Source of the DNA: an uncultured Lachnospiraceae bacterium
GTDB taxonomy: Bacteria; Bacillota; Clostridia; Lachnospirales; Lachnospiraceae
Length of the DNA: 23,704 nt
Assembly: GCA_910579275.1 (NCBI GenBank)
Contig: CAJTTO010000055.1
Coordinates: 1 to 23,704, forward strand
Direction: 5' to 3'
Below, piece after piece: positions 6,578-14,292 of the stretch (the first letter of the stretch is position 1; the number at the start of each line of letters is the position of its first letter). The notes under the pieces are model-generated. The model did not search any database, was not told where the DNA came from, and worked only from the letters and a program-made list of their open reading frames with translations. The translations under genes were made by a program, and so were the position numbers.

Positions 6578-9115
6578 TTACTCTATCTCCCGCAGCTGCT
6601 CCACAATGCTTCCCTTGTTCCAGACCTTGTCTGTCATCGCGGAGATGTACACTGCCAGCAGCAGGCATATAATTGATGTCAGAACCGCCGGAAGCACAGT
6701 GAAATCATACTTCATAAACCACATCGTTTCCGCCAGCACGCGCACCAGCGTCAGCGACAGAACACCGCTTGCCGCAATCCCGACCACGCCTGCCAGCACC
6801 GCATAGTACATTCCTTCATAGACAATCATCTTCCGCAGCTGCTTTTTGGTCATGCCGATGCTGCGCATGGACGCAAACTCCTTTTGCCGGGCAATCACGC
6901 CTGTCAGAATCATGTTAATGAGGTTCAGTACACCGATTCCCCCCAGTATCAGCGCGCTCACAATTCCAACCATGCTGTAAGTGTATTGGGTTTCTTTAAA
7001 TTCCGCCTCCGCGGTCAGTCTCGTCTGGACTGCCAGTCCGCTATATTGCGCAATCGCACCAACCTGTGCATTGACCTCATCAAAAGCGTCTTCCGCGGCG
7101 TTGAACAGGCAATGAATCGGCTGCTGCATCATGGGAAATTTCTCCAAAAAGACAGGTTCTGCAAAGCCAATGCACTCATAACCACCGCTGCTGTAGCTCA
7201 TCATCATTGAACTGGGCATTCCCAGAACCGCCAGAACTGTATACTCCTGTGTTGCTCCGCCAATCTCTGCCGCAATCACATCCCCCGCATGATAGTACTG
7301 CAATTCATCGTGAAATTCACTGCGGTCGTCAAGATACCCCACCATCACGACATAGTTTCCGCTACAAAGCTTCTCATAGTCCACACTGCCCTCAATCACC
7401 TGTGCCAGCGAAAGGGCGGGCGCATCAAATCCATAAATCATACAGTTTTCATCAAACCCCATGTCGAACTGCATGGTTTCCTGTCCGTTGACACGTTTTA
7501 TTTTTGCCAAATCCTCCTGTTTTGAGACATTTTCCGCATCCGGCAGCATATAGCAGTATGACAGGCCAAAATCCCCGATTCCTTCCATCTCCCTAAGCGT
7601 TTGCACTGCCTGCCGCGGCACTACTTTTCCGTGATTTTCCAGCATCGGCTTGTTATAATCCGCACTCCGCACGTCAAAGTCCGTAATGCTGCCACGCCGC
7701 ACATACAGCTCCTGATCCATGCTGCCTACAAAATTCAGAATACTGTTGAGCAGCACCGCACTAAGCGAAATCGAGAGCACCACAAGCACAGTCTTTCCTT
7801 TGTTTCTGCCTAAATTTTTTGCTGCCATGGACGCAATCCTGTGGTTGGAATCCATGCCGCGCTGATGCGTCCTTGCAATATTCTGCGCACCGTGATATTT
7901 CAATGCCTCGACCGGAGAAATCCTTCCCGCAATCCTGCCCGGTCTGCCGCAGCTAATGCGAACCGTAATCCAAGTAAAAAGCCCGGACAGCGCCCACACC
8001 CACACGGGGGGAATGATAAACTCCGCCTCGCTCATGGTGAAATTCGTCATCACAATGGGCAGCAGTGCGTTTCCCAGAAGCCAGCCGAGAACCAGCCCGG
8101 CAGGAATCCCGGTCAAGGACAGCACAGTTCCTTGGCGGATAACCATGTAGCGAATCTGCCGCGGCGATGTTCCGATGGTCTTTAGCTGACCATAGAGACG
8201 GATATCCTTCTCGACCGAAATCTTAAAGATGTTATAAATAATCAAATACCCTGCAAACAGAATCAGCAGTACACCAATCCCTTCCGCAACATACACCGCC
8301 ATAGTATCTCCCATGGAAGCGCTCTCGTATACGGGATTGACATGATGAATCAGAAATCCATCCTCCCCGCGCTCTGCCGACGGATTATACCCGATTTTTT
8401 CGACCATACGGTCTAGCTGCTCCGCAATATTTTTTTCGCTGGCAAAACTACCGCGAACGCAGTAACTCGTTGTGCGAAGCCATTCATACTCTCCGTCACA
8501 GTTTGAGAGCACCTCCTCCACAAAAGGTTTCGAAACCAGCATTGATGCACTCTGCTCATATTTCCTGCCTTTCCAGATTCCGCAGACGGTCATTTCTTTT
8601 TCCATCGGCTTCGTGCCTGCCGTATACTGCAATACAAACGAACGTCCAATCGCCTCCTCCGGCAGCCCCAGCAGACGCAAAACCTCTGTATCGCATGCAA
8701 TTTCATTGATGTTCTCCGGCGCATGCCCTGCTTCCAAGTGCATAAAGCTGTTTTCCGTCACCACAGTGTCCATCCAGCCGATGCTGACAGACACATTGTT
8801 CAATGCACTGTTTACTGCGCTGGCGACAGACTGTTCAATTCCTGCAATGGCAAATTCCGGCGCCATAACCAGCCTTTCGGCTTCCTCCTGTGTCAGATTT
8901 TTCAATGACACCATAAACTTTGTCCCAACCTGACGGAGCATCTGATTTTTCATTGAAATCTGTGTCCCCTCAAGTACCGTCGTCAGTGCCATAAACATCA
9001 CTGCCGTCAGAATGACCGCGATGACCGCAATGCTGTTCCTTCCCCTGTTTGCCTTCAGGCAATTGTTCGACAATGTCCTGATAAATTTACGATTATTATT
9101 TTCCAATAGTTTCAT
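6578..9115 (-). CDS. ABC transporter permease, FtsX/MacB type
   Basis: An 845-residue permease with eight predicted membrane segments (about 28-47, 276-298, 328-352, 368-388, 441-463, 713-738, 770-793, 805-826). It is a tandem of two FtsX-type modules, each with a large extracellular domain (48-275 and 464-712) between its first and second helix. The cytoplasmic coupling segments after helices 2 and 6 carry the FtsX-like pattern (RLYGQLKTIGTSPRQIRYM at 306-324 and FASMRSIGMTKKQLRKM at 747-763). Such permeases do not usually transport by a channel; MacB-type relatives use mechanotransmission to expel peptides or lipids from the envelope. The eight-helix, two-ectodomain plan differs from ten-helix BceB. 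The gene overlaps the ATPase gene by ATGA (9115-9112), so the subunits are coupled. The substrate is unknown. Confidence 0.92.
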   Translation of the reverse strand: MKLLENNNRKFIRTLSNNCLKANRGRNSIAVIAVILTAVMFMALTTVLEGTQISMKNQMLRQVGTKFMVSLKNLTQEEAERLVMAPEFAIAGIEQSVASAVNSALNNVSVSIGWMDTVVTENSFMHLEAGHAPENINEIACDTEVLRLLGLPEEAIGRSFVLQYTAGTKPMEKEMTVCGIWKGRKYEQSASMLVSKPFVEEVLSNCDGEYEWLRTTSYCVRGSFASEKNIAEQLDRMVEKIGYNPSAERGEDGFLIHHVNPVYESASMGDTMAVYVAEGIGVLLILFAGYLIIYNIFKISVEKDIRLYGQLKTIGTSPRQIRYMVIRQGTVLSLTGIPAGLVLGWLLGNALLPIVMTNFTMSEAEFIIPPVWVWALSGLFTWITVRISCGRPGRIAGRISPVEALKYHGAQNIARTHQRGMDSNHRIASMAAKNLGRNKGKTVLVVLSISLSAVLLNSILNFVGSMDQELYVRRGSITDFDVRSADYNKPMLENHGKVVPRQAVQTLREMEGIGDFGLSYCYMLPDAENVSKQEDLAKIKRVNGQETMQFDMGFDENCMIYGFDAPALSLAQVIEGSVDYEKLCSGNYVVMVGYLDDRSEFHDELQYYHAGDVIAAEIGGATQEYTVLAVLGMPSSMMMSYSSGGYECIGFAEPVFLEKFPMMQQPIHCLFNAAEDAFDEVNAQVGAIAQYSGLAVQTRLTAEAEFKETQYTYSMVGIVSALILGGIGVLNLINMILTGVIARQKEFASMRSIGMTKKQLRKMIVYEGMYYAVLAGVVGIAASGVLSLTLVRVLAETMWFMKYDFTVLPAVLTSIICLLLAVYISAMTDKVWNKGSIVEQLREIE

Positions 9116-9792
9116 CGCTCTCGAACCTCCACTATTTTTCCATCCTCAATATGAATCATACGGTCTGCAATCTGCGCCAGCTCAGGATTGTGTGTGATCA
9201 TAATCAGTGTCTGTCCAAACTCCACACTGGTCATCCGCAGCAGCTGCATAACCTCCAGAGACGTCTTGGAGTCCAGATTTCCAGTCGGTTCATCCGCAAG
9301 GATTATCGCCGGCTTGCTTGCAAGCGCCCGCGCAATCGCTGCCCGCTGCTGCTGTCCGCCTGAAAGATTGTTGGGCAGATGATCGAGTTTTTCCTCCAAG
9401 TGCAGCATCTGTATGATTTTATTCACATACGCCTTATCCACCTTGTTGCCGTCAAGCTCGATTGGCAGCACGATATTCTGGTATATATTCAGAATTGGCA
9501 CCAAGTTATAATTCTGAAACACAAAACCGATATTTCTCCTGCGAAATACAGTCAGCTGCTCGTCATTCATCCTGCCAATTTCTTTTCCGCGGATTTTGAC
9601 ACTTCCCGAAGTCGGTATATCCAGCCCGCCAAGCATATTGAGCAATGTCGATTTTCCGCTGCCGCTCGTGCCAATAATGGAAACAAACTCGCCTTGCCGC
9701 ACAGCCACACTGACACCGTCCAGCGCCCTTGTGACATTTGGCTCACTGCCATAATATTTCTTTAAATCTTTCGTCTCTAAAATAAAGTCCAT
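9112..9792 (-). CDS. ABC transporter ATPase, MacB/LolD type
   Basis: A 226-residue nucleotide-binding subunit that powers the FtsX-type permease encoded next. Walker A GTSGSGKST (41-49), Q-loop Q93, signature LSGGQQQR (143-150), Walker B IILADEPTGNLD (163-174, catalytic E168) and switch H201 are all intact. The LSGGQQQR and ADEPTGNLD wording is typical of the MacB/LolD/FtsE group. The start has GGGAGG 6 nt upstream. The gene is separated from the preceding sensor kinase by an intrinsic terminator and a 20-codon ORF, so its expression is probably controlled apart from the kinase and regulator, as is usual for regulator-transporter modules that respond to cell-wall antibiotics. Confidence 0.95.
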   Translation of the reverse strand: MDFILETKDLKKYYGSEPNVTRALDGVSVAVRQGEFVSIIGTSGSGKSTLLNMLGGLDIPTSGSVKIRGKEIGRMNDEQLTVFRRRNIGFVFQNYNLVPILNIYQNIVLPIELDGNKVDKAYVNKIIQMLHLEEKLDHLPNNLSGGQQQRAAIARALASKPAIILADEPTGNLDSKTSLEVMQLLRMTSVEFGQTLIMITHNPELAQIADRMIHIEDGKIVEVRER

Positions 9793-9807
9793 AATAAACC
9801 TCCCTTT

Positions 9808-9870
9808 TTACCAAAATCTGCGAATTTGGGCGTAAGCACAAATTTGCCGTGTGAAAAATTTATTTTTCAC
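9808..9870 (-). CDS. Possible 20-residue leader peptide before the ABC transporter
   Basis: A GTG-started ORF of 20 codons ends with TAA just before the ATPase ribosome-binding site, 15 nt before the ATPase ATG. A very strong site, GGGAGGAG (9883-9876), precedes the GTG at ideal spacing. The predicted peptide is cationic and aromatic (starts MKNKFFTRQ, ends RRFW). Its start codon lies within a perfect 10-bp hairpin (9849-9872), so folding would hide initiation. This arrangement suggests translational control or a leader peptide, but no family is recognised and the ORF could also be a degenerate gene start. Confidence 0.4.
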   Translation of the reverse strand: MKNKFFTRQICAYAQIRRFW

Positions 9871-9872
9871 AC
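9849..9872. repeat. Perfect inverted repeat over the leader ORF start
   Basis: GTGTGAAAAA and TTTTTCACAC flank a 4-nt loop. In the minus-strand transcript it forms a 10-bp hairpin that includes the leader ORF's GTG and lies directly after its ribosome-binding site. As DNA it also looks like an operator of TGTGA-N-TCACA form, so it could be a binding site for the response regulator encoded upstream. Confidence 0.65.
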
Positions 9873-9970
9873 TATCTCCTCCCGTTTCTGTTTTGTAACC
9901 ACAACTTCTATGTTCCCTGCCGTAATCCTGCAAGCGAAGTCTTGGATATCTTTTTGATAAAATAAGCATA

Positions 9971-10022
9971 TAAAAAGATTATCTCAAACTGTTCTCAAAA
10001 AAGTAACAGAATTGAGATAATC
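9971..10022 (-). terminator. Intrinsic terminator after the sensor kinase gene
   Basis: On the minus strand an 11-bp stem (10022-10012 with 9987-9977), with an inner CTGTT/AACAG pairing, is followed by TTTTT (9976-9972). It starts 12 nt beyond the kinase stop codon. It separates the regulator-kinase pair from the ABC transporter genes. Confidence 0.75.
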
Positions 10023-10033
10023 CACTCTACTCC

Positions 10034-10981
10034 TTATTGTCTCTCCACTGGAAGATTCACAAAAACCGTCGTTCCTTTCCCCTCCTTGGAATGCACTTCG
10101 ATAAAGCCCTTTTGTCTCATCACGATTTCGCGCGCCAGATACAGACCGATGCCGACGCCTTCCACATTCGCGGACTCCGGCTCCCTGTAAAACCGCTTGA
10201 AAATCATCGGAATGCGCGCTTCGGCAATCCCCCTCCCGCTGTCCTTTATGCCGATTCGCACATAAAAGTCTGTCTTTCTGGCAGAAATGACGATTTTTCC
10301 CCCGTCCTGCGTATACTTTACGCTATTGTCGAGAATGTTAAACACTGCCTCTGCTGTCCAGCGCGTGTCAAAATAAGCAGTCAGTTCCCCGCCATCGGCT
10401 TTATCTGACACGACGCTCTCATCAATAACGATATCTATCTTTTTCTGCTCTGCCTTGAGCGCCACGTCACAGACCGCCTGCGCAATCAGCTCATACACTG
10501 CCTTCTTCTCAGGATTCACCTGCACAATTCCCGTCTCGAGCCGCGACATGCGAATCATGCTTTTCATAAAAAATTCCAGCTTGTCCACCTGATGTTCCAC
10601 TGCCGCCAGAAATTCTTCCCTCTTTTTCTCCTCAAGCTCTTTTCTCTCCAGCAGGTTATGGTACATCCGTATGCTGGCAATCGGCGTCTTTACCTGATGG
10701 GAGATATCTGCAATGATTGTCTCTAGCTGCTGCCGCTGGTGCAGATTCTCCTTCGCTTTCTGCTCCATCACCTCGCCAAGCTGGCATAGCTTCGCCTGTA
10801 GTTTGCCATTCAGCGTCTCCTTATTTTCCCAGAAATCAATCTCTTTATCTCCCGCAAGAATGGCGTCCAGACTGTACATCAACTGCGTTGTGTATTGCAC
10901 CAGCCCATATCTGACATACAGCAAAATGCCGACAGACATCGCAAACAGCAGCACCGAGCTTCCCAGTAATATTGCGTTCAT
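10034..10981 (-). CDS. Sensor histidine kinase with one membrane segment
   Basis: A 315-residue kinase. One N-terminal membrane helix (about 3-23) is followed by a helical linker, HisKA with phospho-His H95 in ISHQVKTP, N-box N215/N219 in FNILDNSVKYT, G1 box D247-S-G and G2 box GVGIGL (275-280). There is no extracellular sensory domain, which suggests that, as in Bce-like systems, the signal may come from the neighbouring ABC transporter; that is inference. The start at 10981 is supported by GGGGGGAG about 9 nt upstream and an ATGA overlap with the regulator's stop (10981-10978); the in-frame GTG/ATG further upstream is inside the regulator gene. Its transcript ends at the terminator 9971-10022. 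Confidence 0.92.
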   Translation of the reverse strand: MNAILLGSSVLLFAMSVGILLYVRYGLVQYTTQLMYSLDAILAGDKEIDFWENKETLNGKLQAKLCQLGEVMEQKAKENLHQRQQLETIIADISHQVKTPIASIRMYHNLLERKELEEKKREEFLAAVEHQVDKLEFFMKSMIRMSRLETGIVQVNPEKKAVYELIAQAVCDVALKAEQKKIDIVIDESVVSDKADGGELTAYFDTRWTAEAVFNILDNSVKYTQDGGKIVISARKTDFYVRIGIKDSGRGIAEARIPMIFKRFYREPESANVEGVGIGLYLAREIVMRQKGFIEVHSKEGKGTTVFVNLPVERQ

Positions 10982-11667
10982 TTTTCCAAACTCCCCCCGT
11001 TTTTCCACTGATACCCTACACCGTACAGTGTCTTGATATACACATGACCCTGTGACTCAATTTTTTTCCGCAGCCGGTTAATGTTCACTGCCACTGTGTG
11101 TTCATCTACAAAATTGCCGCTGTTATCCCATATCTTTTCCAGCAGAAGACGCTTTGTCAGGACTTTGTCGGCATTCACAATGAGGAGACGCAGGATTTTG
11201 AACTCCGTCGGCGTCATGGTGAGTGTCTCGTTGTCCCGCACGGCAGTCATCTGGTCAAAGTCAATCCGCAGATATCCGTCATCATACAGGCTGCGTTCCT
11301 CCCGCGCTCCTGTTTTTCGAAACGCTGCCTGTATTCTGCGGTGGAGAATCGGCATCTTGAACGGTTTTGTGATGTAATCGTCCGCACCGCAGTCAAACCC
11401 CTGCATTTCCTCCTGCTCCATATCCCTTGCCGTCAGAAAAATGACTGGAATCTCCTGTTTTGATTTGACCTTTCTGCAAAAGTCAAATCCGTCCCCATCC
11501 GGCAGATTTCCGTCCAACAGAATCAAATCCGGTGTCCCACTGTCCAAAATACTTTGCCCCTCTGCCAGTGTAAATGCGGAGAATACGTTGTAATGCTCCA
11601 TCTCCAAATCATATGTCAGCCCTGCATTCAAATCCCTGTCGTCCTCAATTAACAGTATTGTTTTCAA
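10978..11667 (-). CDS. OmpR/PhoB-type response regulator
   Basis: A 229-residue DNA-binding regulator, partner of the overlapping kinase gene. Receiver: acidic pair E8/D9/D10, acceptor D52 in LLDGNLPDGDG, T79, K101. Winged-helix output domain about 130-225, with MTPTEFKILRLL and the recognition segment VAVNINRLRKKI. I chose a TTG start at 11667, giving MKTILLIEDD, because AAGGGG and AAGGG sites lie 6-16 nt upstream; the in-frame ATGs at 11694 and 11727 have no such site and would add a non-homologous N-terminal extension. It probably activates the ABC transporter genes downstream, and perhaps its own promoter. Confidence 0.92.
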   Translation of the reverse strand: MKTILLIEDDRDLNAGLTYDLEMEHYNVFSAFTLAEGQSILDSGTPDLILLDGNLPDGDGFDFCRKVKSKQEIPVIFLTARDMEQEEMQGFDCGADDYITKPFKMPILHRRIQAAFRKTGAREERSLYDDGYLRIDFDQMTAVRDNETLTMTPTEFKILRLLIVNADKVLTKRLLLEKIWDNSGNFVDEHTVAVNINRLRKKIESQGHVYIKTLYGVGYQWKNGGSLEK

Positions 11668-11746
11668 TGTAGCCCTTCCCCTTTTTGTCAACATTCTATT
11701 TACGACTCGTGTTTCATTGCCAAACACATCCTGTCTTTTCTATACT

Positions 11747-11775
11747 ACTATACAGCATTTTTTCCTTTGAAACAA
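11747..11775 (-). promoter_or_regulatory. Putative promoter of the regulator-kinase operon
   Basis: On the minus strand TTGTTT (11775-11770) is followed after 17 bp by TATAGT (11752-11747). The -10 is five of six, the -35 only its TTG. It lies about 80 nt upstream of the TTG start. Confidence 0.45.
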
Positions 11776-11806
11776 CACTCCGCTGATATCTTTCTAACAC
11801 ATATAA

Positions 11807-11848
11807 AATAAGCGAAAATCAGACATCAATACCTGATTTTCGCTTATT
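11807..11848 (-). terminator. Terminator of the GH13-MATE-GH3 operon
   Basis: A perfect 16-bp stem (AATAAGCGAAAATCAG with its complement, 11807-11822 and 11833-11848) with a 10-nt loop starts 20 nt beyond the GH3 stop codon. The minus-strand 3' side continues into a T-rich stretch. It insulates the downstream regulator-kinase promoter. Confidence 0.75.
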
Positions 11849-11868
11849 CTCATCTATCTGTCACTCTT

Positions 11869-14292
11869 TTAATCCACTTTCAAAATCAATTCCAGCACCC
11901 TTTTTGCGCAGATTTCCATATCCCTGCGGGTGAGGACTCCTTTGCGCATGGCTTCCATTAGGCGCTCCGGAAAACCAGTTGCCATTTTTATGTCGTTTCC
12001 TGCCTTGACCTCTTTATAGTGCTCACCGTTTGTCCACCAGTCCGTTGTGACCACACCGTCAAATCCCCACTCTCCGCGAAGAATATCCTCCAACAGCTCC
12101 CTGTTCTCGGATGCGCGGTAACCGTTTATAATATTGTAGGAAGACATCACTGCCCACGGCGCTGCCTCCTTCACTATGATTTCGAACGCTTTCAGGTACA
12201 TTTCCCTGACGGCACGCTCGGAAGCCCTCGAATCACTGTTTTTCCGGTTCGTCTCTTTATTGTTCAGTGCAAAATGTTTCACTGCCGCACCGACATGATT
12301 GCTCTGGATACCGCGTACCATCGCCGCCGCAAGCTTTCCGGTCAAAAACGGATCTTCGGAATAATATTCAAAGTTCCGCCCGCAAAGAGGGCTTCTGTGA
12401 ATATTGACAGCCGGCGTAAGCCACACTGCTATATTGTTTTCCTTGACTTCCGCCCCTCCGGCTTCGCCGACCTGTGCTACAAGCTCTTCGTTCCATGAGC
12501 AGGCAAGCTGTGTCGCACATGGCCATGCCGTTGTACAGACACCGCATTCCGGTGCTATCCGAAGACCGGCAGGCCCATCCGCTGTCATGACATTCGGAAC
12601 CCCATATTCCGGCAGATTTCCCCACCCAAACGTATTCGCAACACCCGTGTTCGGCTGTCCGCCCAGCAGGTTTGCAAGGTCTTCGTCAGAAAGCTGTCCT
12701 ATAAATTCATCCAGCGTGATACTGCCTTGGGCAACCTCCCGCAGGAAACGGTGCTGCTGTGCCATTGTATTCACCCACAAATGATAACGTTTCCCCGCCC
12801 TTGCCGCCGGTGTGAAACCATCTGTCTCCGCAACTGTCAACGGTACCAGCTCATTGGCGTCTGTCTCGACCGGTGCCGTAACCGGCAGCTCCTCAAAGCT
12901 TCCATCTGCCAGCATCCTCTGCCGCAGACTTGTCGGTGCACATTTTCTGGACAACTGCTGTACTGTCCTATCCTCCTGCATCTCATAATGATATGGCAGT
13001 TCCACAGCGTCACGCACGGACACGCCGACATAAAAACAATAACTTCCCTTTTCTAATACATAAGCAGACTCCCTTATCTTGCCAAGATCATCATACGATG
13101 CCATGTTGTCAATATCCCATGAAAGTATCATGCTCTGGCTTTCCCCCGTCTGCAGCAGCCTTGTCTTTTGGAATGCGATGAGCTGTTTTGCCGGCTTTCC
13201 AAGTTTTCCCTGCGGTGCGCCAAAATAAATCTGCACCACTTCTTTTCCCGCCATTTTACCGACATTGGTAACCATGACAGGCACATAAATTCTGCCGTTT
13301 TCCTCATATGCCGCACCTGCATTCAGCACAAAATCCGTGTAGGAAAGCCCGAAACCAAACGGATAATTTACCTTGTCTGCCGCATTGGGAATCGTCTCAA
13401 AATAGCGGTATCCCACATATATGTCTTCTGTATAATCCACAAAACGCTCTGACTCATGAAAATAAGCAGTAGACGGATAATCCGCCAGCTCTTTCGCAAA
13501 AGTATCCACAAGTTTTCCGCTGGGACTGCCCTCTCCCATCAATAACTCTGCTGCCGCAAGTCCGCCCTCGATACCACCCTGCCATGCCATCAGTACAGCC
13601 TGTATGCGTTCCTCATCGCAAAACCAGGATGAATCCACCATGCCGCCGACATTCATGACAACAATAACCTTTTCGAAACGCGTCTTCACGGCATTTACCA
13701 TTTCCTGCTCCGCATGTGTCAGGCAAAAATCGCCATCCTCAAATATTTCAGCGGAACGCTTTGCCATTTCTTCCTCGCTGATAAACAGATTTTTATTCTC
13801 CGTGTCCACAATACTCTTTCTGTCCCAGCCTTCCCCTGAGAAACGGCAGATTGTAATAATGGCAGTGTCTGTGTATGCCCTCGCCTTTTTTAGCAGTTCC
13901 GCAGGAATCTCTGGTTCTACCGTCATCCCCGGAACCCTTCCATCCCGATACTGCACCTTTACATTGTCGCGGTAAAATGCAGACAGCTCCTCAAAAACTG
14001 TTACCTTGTCTTTCATGAGTCCCAGACCTTCATACAGGTTTCTCGCGTAAGAGACAGTCACTTCCCCGCTGCCTCCGCCGCCCCGCACGTAATCAAAGCT
14101 TGCCTTTCCGAAAAGTGCAACCTTGCTGCCCTTTGCGAGCGGAAGTACATTCCTGTCATTTTTCAGGAGCACCATTCCTTCCTTGGCAGCCTCCTTTGAA
14201 AGCGCGATATGCTTTTTGCATGCCGTCACCCTCTCACCATTCTCACCGAGCGGAATCCCCGGCTGATACAATACACGCGTCCATTTTTGCAT
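11869..14292 (-). CDS. Glycoside hydrolase family 3, domain-swapped (beta-glucosidase-like)
   Basis: An 807-residue GH3 enzyme, probably hydrolysing beta-linked gluco-oligosaccharides in the cytoplasm; no signal peptide. The domain order is reversed compared with most GH3 proteins. First comes the alpha/beta C-type domain (about 30-270, with EGMVLLKN at 38-45 and SPSGKLVDTF at 256-265), then a fibronectin III-like domain (about 335-430), a linker, and last the barrel N-type domain (about 525-800) with TADGPAGLR (570-578), GRNFEYYSEDP (638-648), VKHFALNN (671-678) and the nucleophile D751 in VTTDWW. This permuted order is known from rumen and gut Clostridia such as Ruminococcus albus and Butyrivibrio. 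GGAGGG lies 7 nt before the ATG. The first 50 bp overlap the 3' end of the MATE gene. Exact substrate is not shown by sequence. Confidence 0.93.
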   Translation of the reverse strand: MQKWTRVLYQPGIPLGENGERVTACKKHIALSKEAAKEGMVLLKNDRNVLPLAKGSKVALFGKASFDYVRGGGGSGEVTVSYARNLYEGLGLMKDKVTVFEELSAFYRDNVKVQYRDGRVPGMTVEPEIPAELLKKARAYTDTAIITICRFSGEGWDRKSIVDTENKNLFISEEEMAKRSAEIFEDGDFCLTHAEQEMVNAVKTRFEKVIVVMNVGGMVDSSWFCDEERIQAVLMAWQGGIEGGLAAAELLMGEGSPSGKLVDTFAKELADYPSTAYFHESERFVDYTEDIYVGYRYFETIPNAADKVNYPFGFGLSYTDFVLNAGAAYEENGRIYVPVMVTNVGKMAGKEVVQIYFGAPQGKLGKPAKQLIAFQKTRLLQTGESQSMILSWDIDNMASYDDLGKIRESAYVLEKGSYCFYVGVSVRDAVELPYHYEMQEDRTVQQLSRKCAPTSLRQRMLADGSFEELPVTAPVETDANELVPLTVAETDGFTPAARAGKRYHLWVNTMAQQHRFLREVAQGSITLDEFIGQLSDEDLANLLGGQPNTGVANTFGWGNLPEYGVPNVMTADGPAGLRIAPECGVCTTAWPCATQLACSWNEELVAQVGEAGGAEVKENNIAVWLTPAVNIHRSPLCGRNFEYYSEDPFLTGKLAAAMVRGIQSNHVGAAVKHFALNNKETNRKNSDSRASERAVREMYLKAFEIIVKEAAPWAVMSSYNIINGYRASENRELLEDILRGEWGFDGVVTTDWWTNGEHYKEVKAGNDIKMATGFPERLMEAMRKGVLTRRDMEICAKRVLELILKVD

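Noticed and set aside
9893..9930. Sigma-A promoter TTGCAG-N17-TAGAAG before the leader ORF
   Set aside because: Both boxes match the consensus too poorly to call.
10978..11727. Longer ATG-started version of the response regulator
   Set aside because: The extra 20 residues lack homology to receivers, and no ribosome-binding site precedes either ATG; the TTG at 11667 has one.
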